Assembly (NCBI RefSeq): GCF_002898515.1
Contig: NZ_PPFX01000009.1
Coordinates: forward strand, 16,149 to 80,148
DNA: 64,000 nucleotides
Direction: 5' to 3'
Source of the DNA: Geothermobacter hydrogeniphilus
GTDB lineage: Bacteria > Desulfobacterota > Desulfuromonadia > Desulfuromonadales > Geothermobacteraceae
A program made the position numbers and the translations under genes. This document shows positions 53,072-61,155 of this stretch, piece by piece. The notes under the pieces are model-generated. The model did not search any database. It was not told the DNA's origin and saw only the letters and a list, made by a program, of their open reading frames with translations. Position 1 is the first letter of the stretch, and each line of letters begins with the position of its first letter.

Positions 53072-53364
53072 CGACATACAGCTGAAACAGCCCTTGCCCG
53101 CTGAAGCAAAGCATAAATGAAAGCTTTGTGGTATGCTAGGTGGAGTGTGAAATGCGTGAGATAACCATTGAACAATACTACCTGAATCAGTGGGTTCCTG
53201 TTGGATGGAGAGTACAAGTGCCCGGCCTGAATGAGATTTCCAAAAATCTGAAGCACACCCAGAGGTTCGCTGGTGATTTTGGGGAAGCTCAGACAGATCA
53301 ATGACTTGTACTCTCCGCCGACAAGGGACGCACAGAATTCGGATACCAAGCAAGGAGAGATGCA
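53072..53364. other. Intergenic spacer holding the dispersed repeat
   Basis: The spacer between the symporter-phosphatase and the STAS gene (293 bases) consists largely of the 162-bp structured repeat (53181-53342). AGGAGAG at about 53354 is the ribosome site for the STAS gene. Confidence 0.6.
53181..53342. repeat. Structured 162-bp dispersed repeat, copy 3
   Basis: It has the same length as 35311-35472. The stem AGTACA/TGTACT here replaces AGCGCA/TGCGCT, and AGATTT/AAATCT replaces AGGTTT/AAACCT; the pairing is kept in both. GGAGAG/CTCTCC and CACC/GGTG pair in this copy too. It lies inside a probable operon, so it would be transcribed. Confidence 0.78.
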
Positions 53365-53703
53365 ATGATCGTTCAGATTGAAGAAAAAGACAATGTTGTG
53401 CTGATCCAGGTCAAGGAAGAACGCCTCGATGCCCACAACAGCGGTGAGTTGAAGAACCAGATGCTCAACCTCTTCGAGGAAGGCAAAAACAACCTGGTGG
53501 TCAACCTGGTCGACGTCCGTTTTGTTGATTCCTCAGGGCTTGGATCGCTGGTTTCCGGCTTCAAGAACGCCAGCGCCCGCAACGGCAGCCTCAAACTCTG
53601 CGGACTGCAACCCCAGGTCAAGTCGATGTTCGAGCTGACCCGGCTTCACCGGGTGTTCGAAATTTTCCCTGACAGTGAAGAAGCACTGGCCAGTTTTGAA
53701 TAG
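53365..53703 (+). CDS. STAS-domain anti-sigma factor antagonist
   Basis: It has 112 residues covering one complete STAS domain. The conserved switch segment is VRFVDSSGLGSLVSGF, with Ser56/Ser57 as the phosphorylation site. In partner switching the unphosphorylated form binds the RsbW-like kinase and frees its target; phosphorylation blocks this. The kinase gene follows 54 bases later and a PP2C phosphatase gene precedes it. AGGAGAG precedes the ATG. Cytoplasmic. Confidence 0.92.
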   Translation: MIVQIEEKDNVVLIQVKEERLDAHNSGELKNQMLNLFEEGKNNLVVNLVDVRFVDSSGLGSLVSGFKNASARNGSLKLCGLQPQVKSMFELTRLHRVFEIFPDSEEALASFE

Positions 53704-53757
53704 ACCATTGACGGGCGGATCGACCGCAAAAACCGCTCCGCCCTTTTCCAGGCAATC

Positions 53758-54180
53758 ATGACTGACAAGCTCGAAGTCGACATCAAGGTTCCCAACCAGA
53801 CCCGCTACCTGGGGCTGATCGGCAAGATCGGCGAGGATATCGCCCGTACCCTGAAACGCTTCAAGGGGGACCGGGAGGAGCTTGCCTATCATATCAACCT
53901 GGTTCTGACCGAGGCGATCAGCAATGCCATCCGTCATGCCAACGACGATGATCCCGACAAGGAAATCCACATCTCCATCTACATCAAAGATCAGAAACTG
54001 CACATCAGAGTCTACGATCAGGGAGAAGGGTTCGACATCACCAGACTGCCGAGCCCGGAGCTTAAATACCTGGACGAGCACGGACGAGGGGTCTATATCA
54101 TCCGCTCACTGATGGACGAAGTCACCTACAAACGATTGAAGGACGGTCACGTACTGGAAATGATCAAATCCCTGCACTGA
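53758..54180 (+). CDS. RsbW-like serine kinase / anti-sigma factor (HATPase)
   Basis: It has 140 residues. The N box reads VLTEAISNAIRHAND (near 56) and the G1 box YDQGEGFD. The G2 region is HGRGVYIIRSLMDEV. These are the ATP-site elements of the GHKL serine kinases that phosphorylate STAS antagonists and bind sigma factors or other targets. No sigma factor gene is next to it, so the output may be another protein. It overlaps the convergent HAD gene by 17 bases at the 3' end. Confidence 0.88.
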   Translation: MTDKLEVDIKVPNQTRYLGLIGKIGEDIARTLKRFKGDREELAYHINLVLTEAISNAIRHANDDDPDKEIHISIYIKDQKLHIRVYDQGEGFDITRLPSPELKYLDEHGRGVYIIRSLMDEVTYKRLKDGHVLEMIKSLH

Positions 54181-54829
54181 CCCCCGACAAAGAACGACAT
54201 GCCACTCCCGGCCCGGAGACGATCTCAATCAATCGGCTGAGACGGTCGATGTTCCAGTCCCCTTCGGCCGGATTGCGGTAAGCGACGAAACGAACTCCGG
54301 CGTCGACAGCCGCCTGCTGATCAAGCGCCGAATCCCCGACAAACAACAGCCGTCGTGGCGGTGTCGCGAGCCGGTCGGCGGCCAGATGCAGCATGTCCGG
54401 AGCCGGCTTGGGCCGAGCGACATCCCGACTGGTCACAACCACCTGAAAATATTCCTCCAGACCGAAATGGCGCAGGATTTCGGGCATGCTGTTCCCCCGG
54501 TTGGTCGCAATGGCCAGCGGCAGCCTTGCCGCCAGCAGGCGCACTGTTTCGACCATGTCCGGTTCCGGATGCATCAAATGCAGGAACTGCCGATAATCAA
54601 CCCGTGAAGCCAGGGAAAGGGCCTCTTCCACCCGGTCCTCCCCCAGCAACTGCCGGAAAACTTCGGGACTCGCGGCTGTATGACAAAGACGGGCACGCTC
54701 TTCCTGGTCAGGCAGCACCGGGGCCGCGCCCAGCTGCCGCAATACGAGATTGTAATAGGCCAGGTTGGCGTCATGACTGGAAAAAAGCACCCCGTCACAA
54801 TCGAAGATGACCCCGTCAACCGCACTCAT
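54164..54829 (-). CDS. HAD-family phosphatase (phosphoglycolate phosphatase-like)
   Basis: It has 221 residues. Motif I is VIFDCDGVLFSS (nucleophile near Asp10). The cap domain follows, motif II is AIATNRGNS, motif III Lys lies in RPKPAPDMLH and motif IV is VGDSALDQQAA. These mark a subfamily I phosphatase. The substrate is open: phosphoglycolate, pyrophosphate and sugar phosphates are all known for close relatives. The start overlaps lgt by four bases, so the genes are cotranslated. Its 3' end overlaps the convergent kinase gene. Confidence 0.88.
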   Translation of the reverse strand: MSAVDGVIFDCDGVLFSSHDANLAYYNLVLRQLGAAPVLPDQEERARLCHTAASPEVFRQLLGEDRVEEALSLASRVDYRQFLHLMHPEPDMVETVRLLAARLPLAIATNRGNSMPEILRHFGLEEYFQVVVTSRDVARPKPAPDMLHLAADRLATPPRRLLFVGDSALDQQAAVDAGVRFVAYRNPAEGDWNIDRLSRLIEIVSGPGVACRSLSGVSAGI

Positions 54830-55608
54830 GCATTGTTCCTTCGCAGCACCATGACCAGTCCGACCAGCCCGAAGACAATCATCGGCAACGACAACAGCTG
54901 GCCCATGGTGGCGCCTCCCCAGAGAAACCCGAGCTGTTCATCCGGTTGCCGAAAAAACTCCACCAGAAAACGGAAACAGCCATAGCCGAGAAAAAACGTA
55001 AAGAAGGGAACCCCGGCAGGGGCATGTCTCCGGTGCAGCCACCACAGCAGGCAGAAAAGCAGCACCCCTTCAAGCAGAAATTCATAAAGCTGACTCGGAT
55101 GACGAGGTATCGGACCGGCCTGGGGGAACACCATGCCCCAGGGAACATCGGTCACCCGTCCCCAGAGTTCACCGTTGATAAAATTGCCGAGACGTCCCAA
55201 GCCGAGCCCGACGGTGGCGCTGGTGGCCAGGACATCACCGGTCAGCAATATCGGCAACTTGCGTCGACGACAGAACAGCACCGAGGCGCAGATCACGCCC
55301 AGCAGCCCACCGTGAAAACTCATCCCCCCCTGCCAGACAGCAAAGACCTGCAAAGGGTGGTGCAGGAAATAGGGGGCGTTGTAGAAAAGCACATAGCCGA
55401 AACGACCGCCCAAAATCACTCCGATCACAGCATAAAAGAGCAGGTCCGAAACGGCATCGGCATCCAGGTCGAGGTGGCGACGCCGTGCCAGGGTGCGAAT
55501 CAGGACGTAGGATGCCAGAAAACCAAGCAGGTACATCAATCCGTACCAACGCACCGCCAGCGGGCCGATGTGAACCAGAACGGGATCGATTTCAGGATAA
55601 CGCAGCAT
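54826..55608 (-). CDS. lgt: Prolipoprotein diacylglyceryl transferase
   Basis: It transfers diacylglyceryl from phosphatidylglycerol to the Cys of lipoprotein precursors in the inner membrane. The protein has 260 residues with about seven hydrophobic helices. The signature segment GRLGNFINGELWGR and the conserved GGMSFHGGLLG (His in the active site) are present. The C-terminus ends in a helix as usual. It starts the lgt-HAD pair. Several lipoproteins of this window are its likely substrates. Confidence 0.94.
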   Translation of the reverse strand: MLRYPEIDPVLVHIGPLAVRWYGLMYLLGFLASYVLIRTLARRRHLDLDADAVSDLLFYAVIGVILGGRFGYVLFYNAPYFLHHPLQVFAVWQGGMSFHGGLLGVICASVLFCRRRKLPILLTGDVLATSATVGLGLGRLGNFINGELWGRVTDVPWGMVFPQAGPIPRHPSQLYEFLLEGVLLFCLLWWLHRRHAPAGVPFFTFFLGYGCFRFLVEFFRQPDEQLGFLWGGATMGQLLSLPMIVFGLVGLVMVLRRNNA

Positions 55609-55678
55609 GTCGACTCCGAAAAAGGTGGGAGAAAAGGTGAAAGCTATACTAGCGATTCACGAAGCCGCGCGCAACGAC

Positions 55679-56674
55679 TCAATCGGATTCAGGTACAATA
55701 TTGCGCAGCATCGCGGCTGGAAAACCACAGGCTTCAAGCAGGGGCAACCAGTCGCGAGGAAGAGACGCCTTCAGGTCGATAGCCTGCCCCGTCACGGGGT
55801 GCGCCAGACTCAGCTTCCAGGAGTGCAGCAACTGCCCGGGGATGTCGAGACCATGGAGACGACCAACACCGTCATAGCGGATGTCTCCGCACAGAGGATG
55901 GCCCGCTTCGGAAAAATGGGCCCGGATCTGATGCATGCGACCGGTAACCAGTTCCACCTCCACCAGGGAAACCCCATCGGCAGCCCGGACCAGGCGATAG
56001 CGGGTCAGGGCCGGCTTGCCGCCGCGCGCAACCGATCGCACCCTGTTGATGGCTCTGATTTTAGCGAGGTTGGATTTGAATTCACCCTGTTCATTTTCAA
56101 GCATCCCGCAAACCAGGGCGAGGTAGGTTTTGCGGATTTCGTGCTGCCGAAACTGCTCGCTGAGGGAGCGGTGAGCCCGGGGATGAATCGAAAAAGCGAT
56201 GACTCCGGAAGTATCACGGTCAAGACGCTGTACCATGCCGATCTCGGGTCGGCGTCCGGCCCCCTTGCCGCGACCGAGATAATCAAGAATGCCCTGGTAG
56301 AGAGTTCCCTGAAACCGGGACGGAGTCGGTTGGGTATCAAGACCTGCCGGTTTGTTGAGAACCAGGAGGTTTTCATCTTCGAACAGAACCTGTTGCGCGT
56401 CAATCAGGTGCTTTTCAAGCGGCAGACCGTCAAGGAAAACCTCAACCCGCTGCCCGGTCCGGACAGATCTTGAACACTGGCTGATCCTGCGACCATCGAC
56501 ATGGATGGAACCGGTGGACAGCGCCTTTTTCCAGAAGCCGCGACTGAATTGCGGAAAGACCGCCGACAGGTACTGGTCTATCCGCAGGCTATCTTCCGCA
56601 ACGGCAACAAAACGCTTGAAATGCTGCCGTTGCCGCTCGCCCGGGACATCACTCTCTGAAAAATTTATGGCCAC
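55679..56674 (-). CDS. RluA-family rRNA/tRNA pseudouridine synthase
   Basis: It has 331 residues. An S4-like RNA-binding part spans about 28-85 (DQYLSAVFPQFSRGFWKKAL, then SIHVDGRRISQCSRSVRTGQRV). The synthase domain begins with LLVLNKPAGLDTQP. The catalytic Asp is in MVQRLDRDTSGV near residue 151. The conserved GRMHQIRAHFSEAGHPLCGDIRY is complete. RluD is one candidate, but the target uridine cannot be read from sequence. It lies alone, 71 bases from lgt. Confidence 0.88.
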   Translation of the reverse strand: MAINFSESDVPGERQRQHFKRFVAVAEDSLRIDQYLSAVFPQFSRGFWKKALSTGSIHVDGRRISQCSRSVRTGQRVEVFLDGLPLEKHLIDAQQVLFEDENLLVLNKPAGLDTQPTPSRFQGTLYQGILDYLGRGKGAGRRPEIGMVQRLDRDTSGVIAFSIHPRAHRSLSEQFRQHEIRKTYLALVCGMLENEQGEFKSNLAKIRAINRVRSVARGGKPALTRYRLVRAADGVSLVEVELVTGRMHQIRAHFSEAGHPLCGDIRYDGVGRLHGLDIPGQLLHSWKLSLAHPVTGQAIDLKASLPRDWLPLLEACGFPAAMLRNIVPESD

Positions 56675-57035
56675 GAAAACTCCAGATGATCATCGTTTCT
56701 GGATGCCGACATTCTTTTTCCTGAATCAGGTTTTTCGCCAACAGGCTTTGACAACAATCAACCCTGTGATAGATTAGGTACACATGACCAGCATATTCTG
56801 GGGTGTACGACACGCTGTCTGAGGCCATGACCAACGAACAGTTCGGCAATCGCTTCGTCGATTCGTGGTGAGCAAACCCATGACAACGATGGGCAGCCTG
56901 AAGCGAATCGCGAGCCCGGCCAGTCAGTACAGGCTCATAGCCTGGGCGCGATCGGCATCCCGGAAAACAACAGAGGCCCCGTGGTCTGACCACGGAGCCT
57001 CTGCTATGTTTGACGGCGAAACGGCATCCGCTATA
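56675..57035. other. Non-coding stretch between the RluA-type gene and ihfB
   Basis: This 361-base gap has no ORF with a ribosome site. It contains TTGACA at 56748-56753 followed after 16 bases by TAGATT on the plus strand, a GTACAC/GTGTAC inverted pair near 56778-56808, and the hairpin at 56972-57002. A transcript from the TTGACA site could run to the hairpin, but the U run fits the other strand better. It does not look like SRP RNA or tmRNA. Confidence 0.4.
56972..57002 (-). terminator. Terminator downstream of ihfB
   Basis: AGAGGCCCCGTGG pairs with CCACGGAGCCTCT over 13 bases with one mismatch and a 5-base loop. On the minus strand it is followed by GTTGTTTTCC, and it starts about 35 bases after the ihfB stop. 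Confidence 0.7.
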
Positions 57036-57323
57036 TCAGACCGTGCCGTTATTAACCCGGGCGCGAAGTTCCTTGCCTGTTTTGAAAAACGGCGTCTTCT
57101 TGGCGGGAATTGAAACCACCTCGCCACTTTTCGGATTGCGTGCTTCGCGGGCTTCACGCTCGCGCACGGTAAATGACCCGAAGCCGCGAATCTCCACCCG
57201 ATCTCCGTTCACCAGGGCATTGCCGATGCTGTCGAAAATTGTATTGACGACCACTTCGGCTTCCTTCTTGTTCAGCTCCCCGGCATTATAAGACAACCTT
57301 TCAATCAATTCACTCTTGGTCAT
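57036..57323 (-). CDS. ihfB: Integration host factor beta-like DNA-bending protein
   Basis: It has 95 residues of the HU/IHF fold. The N-terminal helices read MTKSELIERLSYNAGELNKKEAE, and the beta arm tip reads REREAREARNPKSGEVVSIPAKKTPFFKTGKELR with the Pro that intercalates in DNA. The beta-subunit call rests on the RNPKSGE arm and on position after sppA and rpsA, a common location for ihfB; HU is the alternative. It lies 9 bases after sppA and ends with a terminator. Confidence 0.9.
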   Translation of the reverse strand: MTKSELIERLSYNAGELNKKEAEVVVNTIFDSIGNALVNGDRVEIRGFGSFTVREREAREARNPKSGEVVSIPAKKTPFFKTGKELRARVNNGTV

Positions 57324-57332
57324 GAAAACCTC

Positions 57333-58223
57333 CTATTCAATTCCAGTCCAAAGAAACTGCAGGCCGGACAGGCTGGAACGCGACAAGACCCGCCGCACCT
57401 GGGACGTACCTTCTTCAAAAAGATAATTCAGAACCCCTGGTTGGACCCGGGGGGGATAGATAACTTGCGGCTTACCTTCAATACCGCCGAGCTTACCGGC
57501 AATGGCAATGGCATCCTGAAGATTGCCGAGTTCATCAACCAGGCCGGCCTGAAGAGCCTGGCGGCCGGTGAAAATCCGCCCGTCGGCAAGAGCCTTGACC
57601 TTCTTCAGGTCCATTTTCCGACCTTCGGCAACAGCCGTCATAAACTGCTGGTGAACATCGTCGATAAGTGTCTGCAGGACCTGTCGATCCTGCTCCGTCA
57701 TCGGGCGGGTCGAAGAACCGATATCCTTCAGGCTGCCGCTTTTGACCACCTCACTCTTGAGGCCGATTTTTGCCAGCAGTTCCTCAAAATTGGTGAACTG
57801 CATGATCACGCCGATGCTGCCGGTAATGGTCCCGGGATTGGCCAGGATGCGTTGTGCCGGGACAGCCACGTAATAACCGCCGGAAGCCGCCACGGACCCC
57901 ATGGAGACAACAACCGGTTTAACCTTGGCCGCTTTTTTTATTTCTTCGTAGACCTCCTGGGCAGGACCGACAGCACCTCCCGGAGAATTGATTCGGAGCA
58001 CGATGGCCTTGACCGAGTCGTCGTCGCGGAAATCAACAATGGTCTCCATCAACTCACGGGAAGAGTCAATGACACCCTGCAGTTCGACCACTGCCACTTT
58101 TTTCCCAACCGGGAAGACCGTCGGCCGACCGAGGAAACTGGCGATGACCAGCACCGAGATGAAAAAGAAAACAAAAACACAGCCGACCAGGAGAAGGGCC
58201 ATTAAAAACGGATGTTTTTTCAT
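57333..58223 (-). CDS. sppA: Signal peptide peptidase SppA (short form)
   Basis: It cleaves left-over signal peptides in the inner membrane with a Ser-Lys dyad. The protein has 296 residues, the length of the short, single-domain type. One N-terminal membrane helix (LLLVGCVFVFFFISVLVIASFL) is followed by the domain in the periplasm. The nucleophile Ser lies in GSVAASGGYYVA and the general-base Lys in VVKSGSLKDIGSSTRPMTEQ. NSPGGAVGPAQEVYE is the conserved preceding segment. It lies between rpsA and ihfB in the conserved order. Confidence 0.92.
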   Translation of the reverse strand: MKKHPFLMALLLVGCVFVFFFISVLVIASFLGRPTVFPVGKKVAVVELQGVIDSSRELMETIVDFRDDDSVKAIVLRINSPGGAVGPAQEVYEEIKKAAKVKPVVVSMGSVAASGGYYVAVPAQRILANPGTITGSIGVIMQFTNFEELLAKIGLKSEVVKSGSLKDIGSSTRPMTEQDRQVLQTLIDDVHQQFMTAVAEGRKMDLKKVKALADGRIFTGRQALQAGLVDELGNLQDAIAIAGKLGGIEGKPQVIYPPRVQPGVLNYLFEEGTSQVRRVLSRSSLSGLQFLWTGIE

Positions 58224-58370
58224 ACCGCCTCCCGGAAGAAATGGTTTGTTATGATCATGACGCGCATTGCGCTTTCGGAATCAAAGGCCCCTGAATCGGA
58301 ACCCGGCGTACCGGCCGGACATCGGCGAGGAACGCCAAATTCACCATGCGAAAACATGATGGAGAAAGGG

Positions 58371-58410
58371 CTGTCCGTCCCCCCGGTGAAACCAGCGGGG
58401 GGACGGACAG
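58371..58410. terminator. Perfect hairpin downstream of rpsA
   Basis: CTGTCCGTCCCCCCG (58371-58385) and CGGGGGGACGGACAG (58396-58410) form a perfect 15-bp stem with a 10-base loop, just after the rpsA stop (58415). On the minus strand only a weak U run follows, so it may act as a partial terminator or RNA end-stabiliser before sppA. Confidence 0.6.
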
Positions 58411-58414
58411 GGAA

Positions 58415-60157
58415 TCAGTCTTCCTGATCCTTGTTCGTGGATTTAAACGCGCCCTGCAGCAGGTCACCGAGATTGGAGGTCGCATTCTTCTGCGCACCGA
58501 GGAACTCGTTGACCTCGGCTTTTTCCTTCTGCTCGTCAAGCTGCTTGATCGACAGGGCGATTTTACGATCCACCGTGTCAACATTGAGGACACATGTTTC
58601 GATCTCGTCACCAACCTTGGCAAAGTCCTTCGGCGAATCAATCTTCTCGTGACTGATTTCGGAAACATGGATCAGGCCTTCGATCCCTTCCTCGACCTCG
58701 AGGAAGATGCCGAAATCGGTCACCGAGGTCACCTTGCCCCTGATGATGGTTCCCGGGGCATAACGCTGCGGGATTTCACTCCAGGGATCAACATTAAGTT
58801 GCTTCAGCCCAAGGGAGAACCGCTCGTTCTCGCGATCGATATTGAGCACCACAGCCTTGACGATATCCCCTTTCTTGAACATTTCCGAAGGGTGCTTGAC
58901 CCGCTTGGTCCAGGAAAGGTCGGAGATATGCACCAGGCCGTCAATACCTTCATCGACGCCGACGAAAATACCGAAATCGGTGATATTCTTGACCTGACCC
59001 TCGATAATGGTGCCGATCGGGAACTTCTCGCCGATGACTTCCCAGGGATTCGGTTCAATCTGTTTCAAGCCGAGGGAAATCCGCCGGTTCTCGGTGTCGA
59101 CCGCCAGGACCACCGACTCGACCTCGTCGCCGACGCTGAGAATCTTGTTCGGGTGCTTGACCCGCTTGGTCCAGCTCATCTCGGAAACATGGATCAGACC
59201 CTCAACACCATCTTCGAGTTCGACGAATGAACCGTAATCGGTCAGGCTGACCACCTTGCCCTTGACCTTGGCGCCGATTTCGTACTTTTCGGCCACGGTC
59301 AGCCAGGGATCGGGAGCGATCTGCTTCAGACCGAGAGAAACACGTTCTTTCTCCTGGTCATACTTGAGAATCTTGACATTGATGGTGTCGCCCACCCCGA
59401 GAATGTCGGAAGGGTGCGCCACCCGCCCCCAAGACATGTCGGTGATGTGCAGCAGACCGTCGATACCGCCGAGATCAATGAAGGCACCGTAATCGGTGAG
59501 GTTCTTGACCACACCTTCCATCACCTTGCCCTCTTCCAGCACCTTGAGGGTTTCAGTACGCTGGCTGGCACGCTCTTCCTCCAGCAGCACCCGGCGCGAC
59601 AGCACGATATTGCCGCGACGCTTGTTCAGCTTGATGATCTTGAACTGGAACGTCTCGTTGATCAGCTTGTCGAGATTGCGTACCGGCCGCAGGTCAACCT
59701 GCGATCCGGGCAGAAACGCGCTGACTCCGATATCGACCGTCAGCCCGCCCTTGATGCGGGACGCGATGCGGCCATCGACAACAGCCCCCTCTTCCAGGGT
59801 TGCCCAGACCTTCTGGCGGTCGGCTTTTTCCTTGGAAAGGCTGATCAGTCCGTTCTCGTTCTCGGTGCTTTCGATGAGGACATCGAATGTGTCGCCGACC
59901 TTGAGATCAGCGGCCCCATCCTCGCCGGCGAATTCGCCGGCCGGAATAATGCCCTCGGACTTGCCGCCGACATCGACGATGACCGCGTCGGCATTGACCT
60001 GGACAACGGTTCCCTCGACAACGTTGCCGCGTCGGATTTCCCGGTCCTTGAGGCTGTTTTCAAAGAGTTCAGCGAAACTCTCCTCTTCCATCCCGTCCAG
60101 TTCTTCGTTGTCCAACAGTTCGTCTTCCTGGTTAGTCAGTTCGTTATTCTCCACCAT
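58415..60157 (-). CDS. rpsA: 30S ribosomal protein S1
   Basis: It binds mRNA on the 30S subunit and helps initiation on structured messages. The protein has 580 residues with six S1 domains at about 40-105, 122-188, 205-275, 292-362, 379-449 and 466-536. The first two are the divergent, ribosome-anchoring type; the last four carry the typical DYGAF/DYGSF/DFGIF strands (for example EGVVKNLTDYGAFIDLGGI). The acidic start (NELTNQEDELLDNEELDGMEEE) is longer than in E. coli. AGGTTA lies before the ATG. A leader with two hairpins follows ispH. Confidence 0.96.
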   Translation of the reverse strand: MVENNELTNQEDELLDNEELDGMEEESFAELFENSLKDREIRRGNVVEGTVVQVNADAVIVDVGGKSEGIIPAGEFAGEDGAADLKVGDTFDVLIESTENENGLISLSKEKADRQKVWATLEEGAVVDGRIASRIKGGLTVDIGVSAFLPGSQVDLRPVRNLDKLINETFQFKIIKLNKRRGNIVLSRRVLLEEERASQRTETLKVLEEGKVMEGVVKNLTDYGAFIDLGGIDGLLHITDMSWGRVAHPSDILGVGDTINVKILKYDQEKERVSLGLKQIAPDPWLTVAEKYEIGAKVKGKVVSLTDYGSFVELEDGVEGLIHVSEMSWTKRVKHPNKILSVGDEVESVVLAVDTENRRISLGLKQIEPNPWEVIGEKFPIGTIIEGQVKNITDFGIFVGVDEGIDGLVHISDLSWTKRVKHPSEMFKKGDIVKAVVLNIDRENERFSLGLKQLNVDPWSEIPQRYAPGTIIRGKVTSVTDFGIFLEVEEGIEGLIHVSEISHEKIDSPKDFAKVGDEIETCVLNVDTVDRKIALSIKQLDEQKEKAEVNEFLGAQKNATSNLGDLLQGAFKSTNKDQED

Positions 60158-60183
60158 TAACCTACTTACCCCCTAAGGATTTT

Positions 60184-60220
60184 CTGCCGCCGGGCGGCAG
60201 TCCGGCGGTGCCTTGGCACC
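60184..60220 (-). promoter_or_regulatory. Two adjacent inverted repeats in the rpsA leader
   Basis: CTGCCGCC/GGCGGCAG (60184-60200) and GGTGCC/GGCACC (60207-60220) lie 27-63 bases before the rpsA start. They may be an ispH terminator, or fold the rpsA leader; S1 is known in E. coli to repress its own translation through its leader. Confidence 0.4.
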
Positions 60221-60308
60221 AGACCGCGAAGCGTGACGTTAGCATAAAGCAAACGAAAAAACAAACTCTTATTTACCCTGAACAGACCGCCTGTGAGCTG
60301 ATCCAAGG

Positions 60309-61151
60309 TCAGGTTCCGGCGAGGGTTTCAAGCCGTGCCACAACCTGTTCGATCAGCCAGGACGGCGTCGAAGCCCCGGCGGTCAATCCCACGGTCTCGA
60401 CCCCCTCCAGCCAGCCGGGTTCAAGGTCGTCAGCAGTCTCGATATGCCTGGTATTATCCTGCAGTTCCCGACAGATCACCGCCAGTCGAGTCGTGTTGGC
60501 GCTGTTGCGCCCACCGACCACCAGCATCAGGTCAACCCGGGCGGCAAGGCTCTTGGCCTCCTGCTGGCGAACCGAGGTCGCATCGCAGATGGTGTTGTAG
60601 ACGCGAACCTCTTTGGCCTTGCGCAGGCAGACACCGACAATGGCGTTGAAATTGTCGAAGGACTGGGTGGTTTGCGCGATCACCCCGATCTTGCTCGAAC
60701 GGGGCAGCCGTTCGGCCGCTTCAGGGTCGGCGACCACGCTGACCCTGCCCTCCTCACCATAGGAGACAATCCCCTGAACCTCCGGGTGTTCCTCTTCGCC
60801 GACCAGCACCAGGTGATAACCATCCGCGCTCAGTTCGGCGGCGAATTCCTGGGCTTTCTTGACGAAGGGACAGGTCGCGTCGACCACCTCAAGCTGCCGC
60901 CGGGCGATCTGCTCCATCTCCCCCCGGGTCACGCCGTGGGAACGGATGATAACCGCCCCCTCCCCGGCCGCGGGGACCTCGTCGACCACCCGAACACCCT
61001 TCTCTTCCAGCTGGCGCACCAGTTGCGGAGAATGAATGATCGGCCCGAGAGATGAGAGATGATCATGCTCTTCGGTCGCGTCGAAGGCCATCCGGGTGGC
61101 GCGTTTGACCCCGAAACAGAAGCCGGCACTCTTGGCAAGAATGATTCTCAT
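60309..61151 (-). CDS. ispH: 4-hydroxy-3-methylbut-2-enyl diphosphate reductase
   Basis: It makes isopentenyl and dimethylallyl diphosphate in the last step of the MEP pathway. I chose the ATG at 61151 (MRIILAKSAGFCFGVKRA, 280 residues), near the family length; the in-frame start at 61259 lies inside cmk. The three cluster Cys lie in GFCFGV (Cys12), DATCPFVKK and NTICDATSVRQ. The substrate-binding TQTTQSF and VVGGRNSANT segments are present. The start overlaps the cmk stop, in keeping with the conserved cmk-ispH-rpsA order. Confidence 0.94.
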   Translation of the reverse strand: MRIILAKSAGFCFGVKRATRMAFDATEEHDHLSSLGPIIHSPQLVRQLEEKGVRVVDEVPAAGEGAVIIRSHGVTRGEMEQIARRQLEVVDATCPFVKKAQEFAAELSADGYHLVLVGEEEHPEVQGIVSYGEEGRVSVVADPEAAERLPRSSKIGVIAQTTQSFDNFNAIVGVCLRKAKEVRVYNTICDATSVRQQEAKSLAARVDLMLVVGGRNSANTTRLAVICRELQDNTRHIETADDLEPGWLEGVETVGLTAGASTPSWLIEQVVARLETLAGT

Positions 61152-61155
61152 GATT

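Noticed and set aside
56675-57035. SRP RNA or tmRNA between the RluA-type gene and ihfB
   Set aside because: The conserved SRP GGAA/GCAGCC elements and the tmRNA acceptor and tag are absent.
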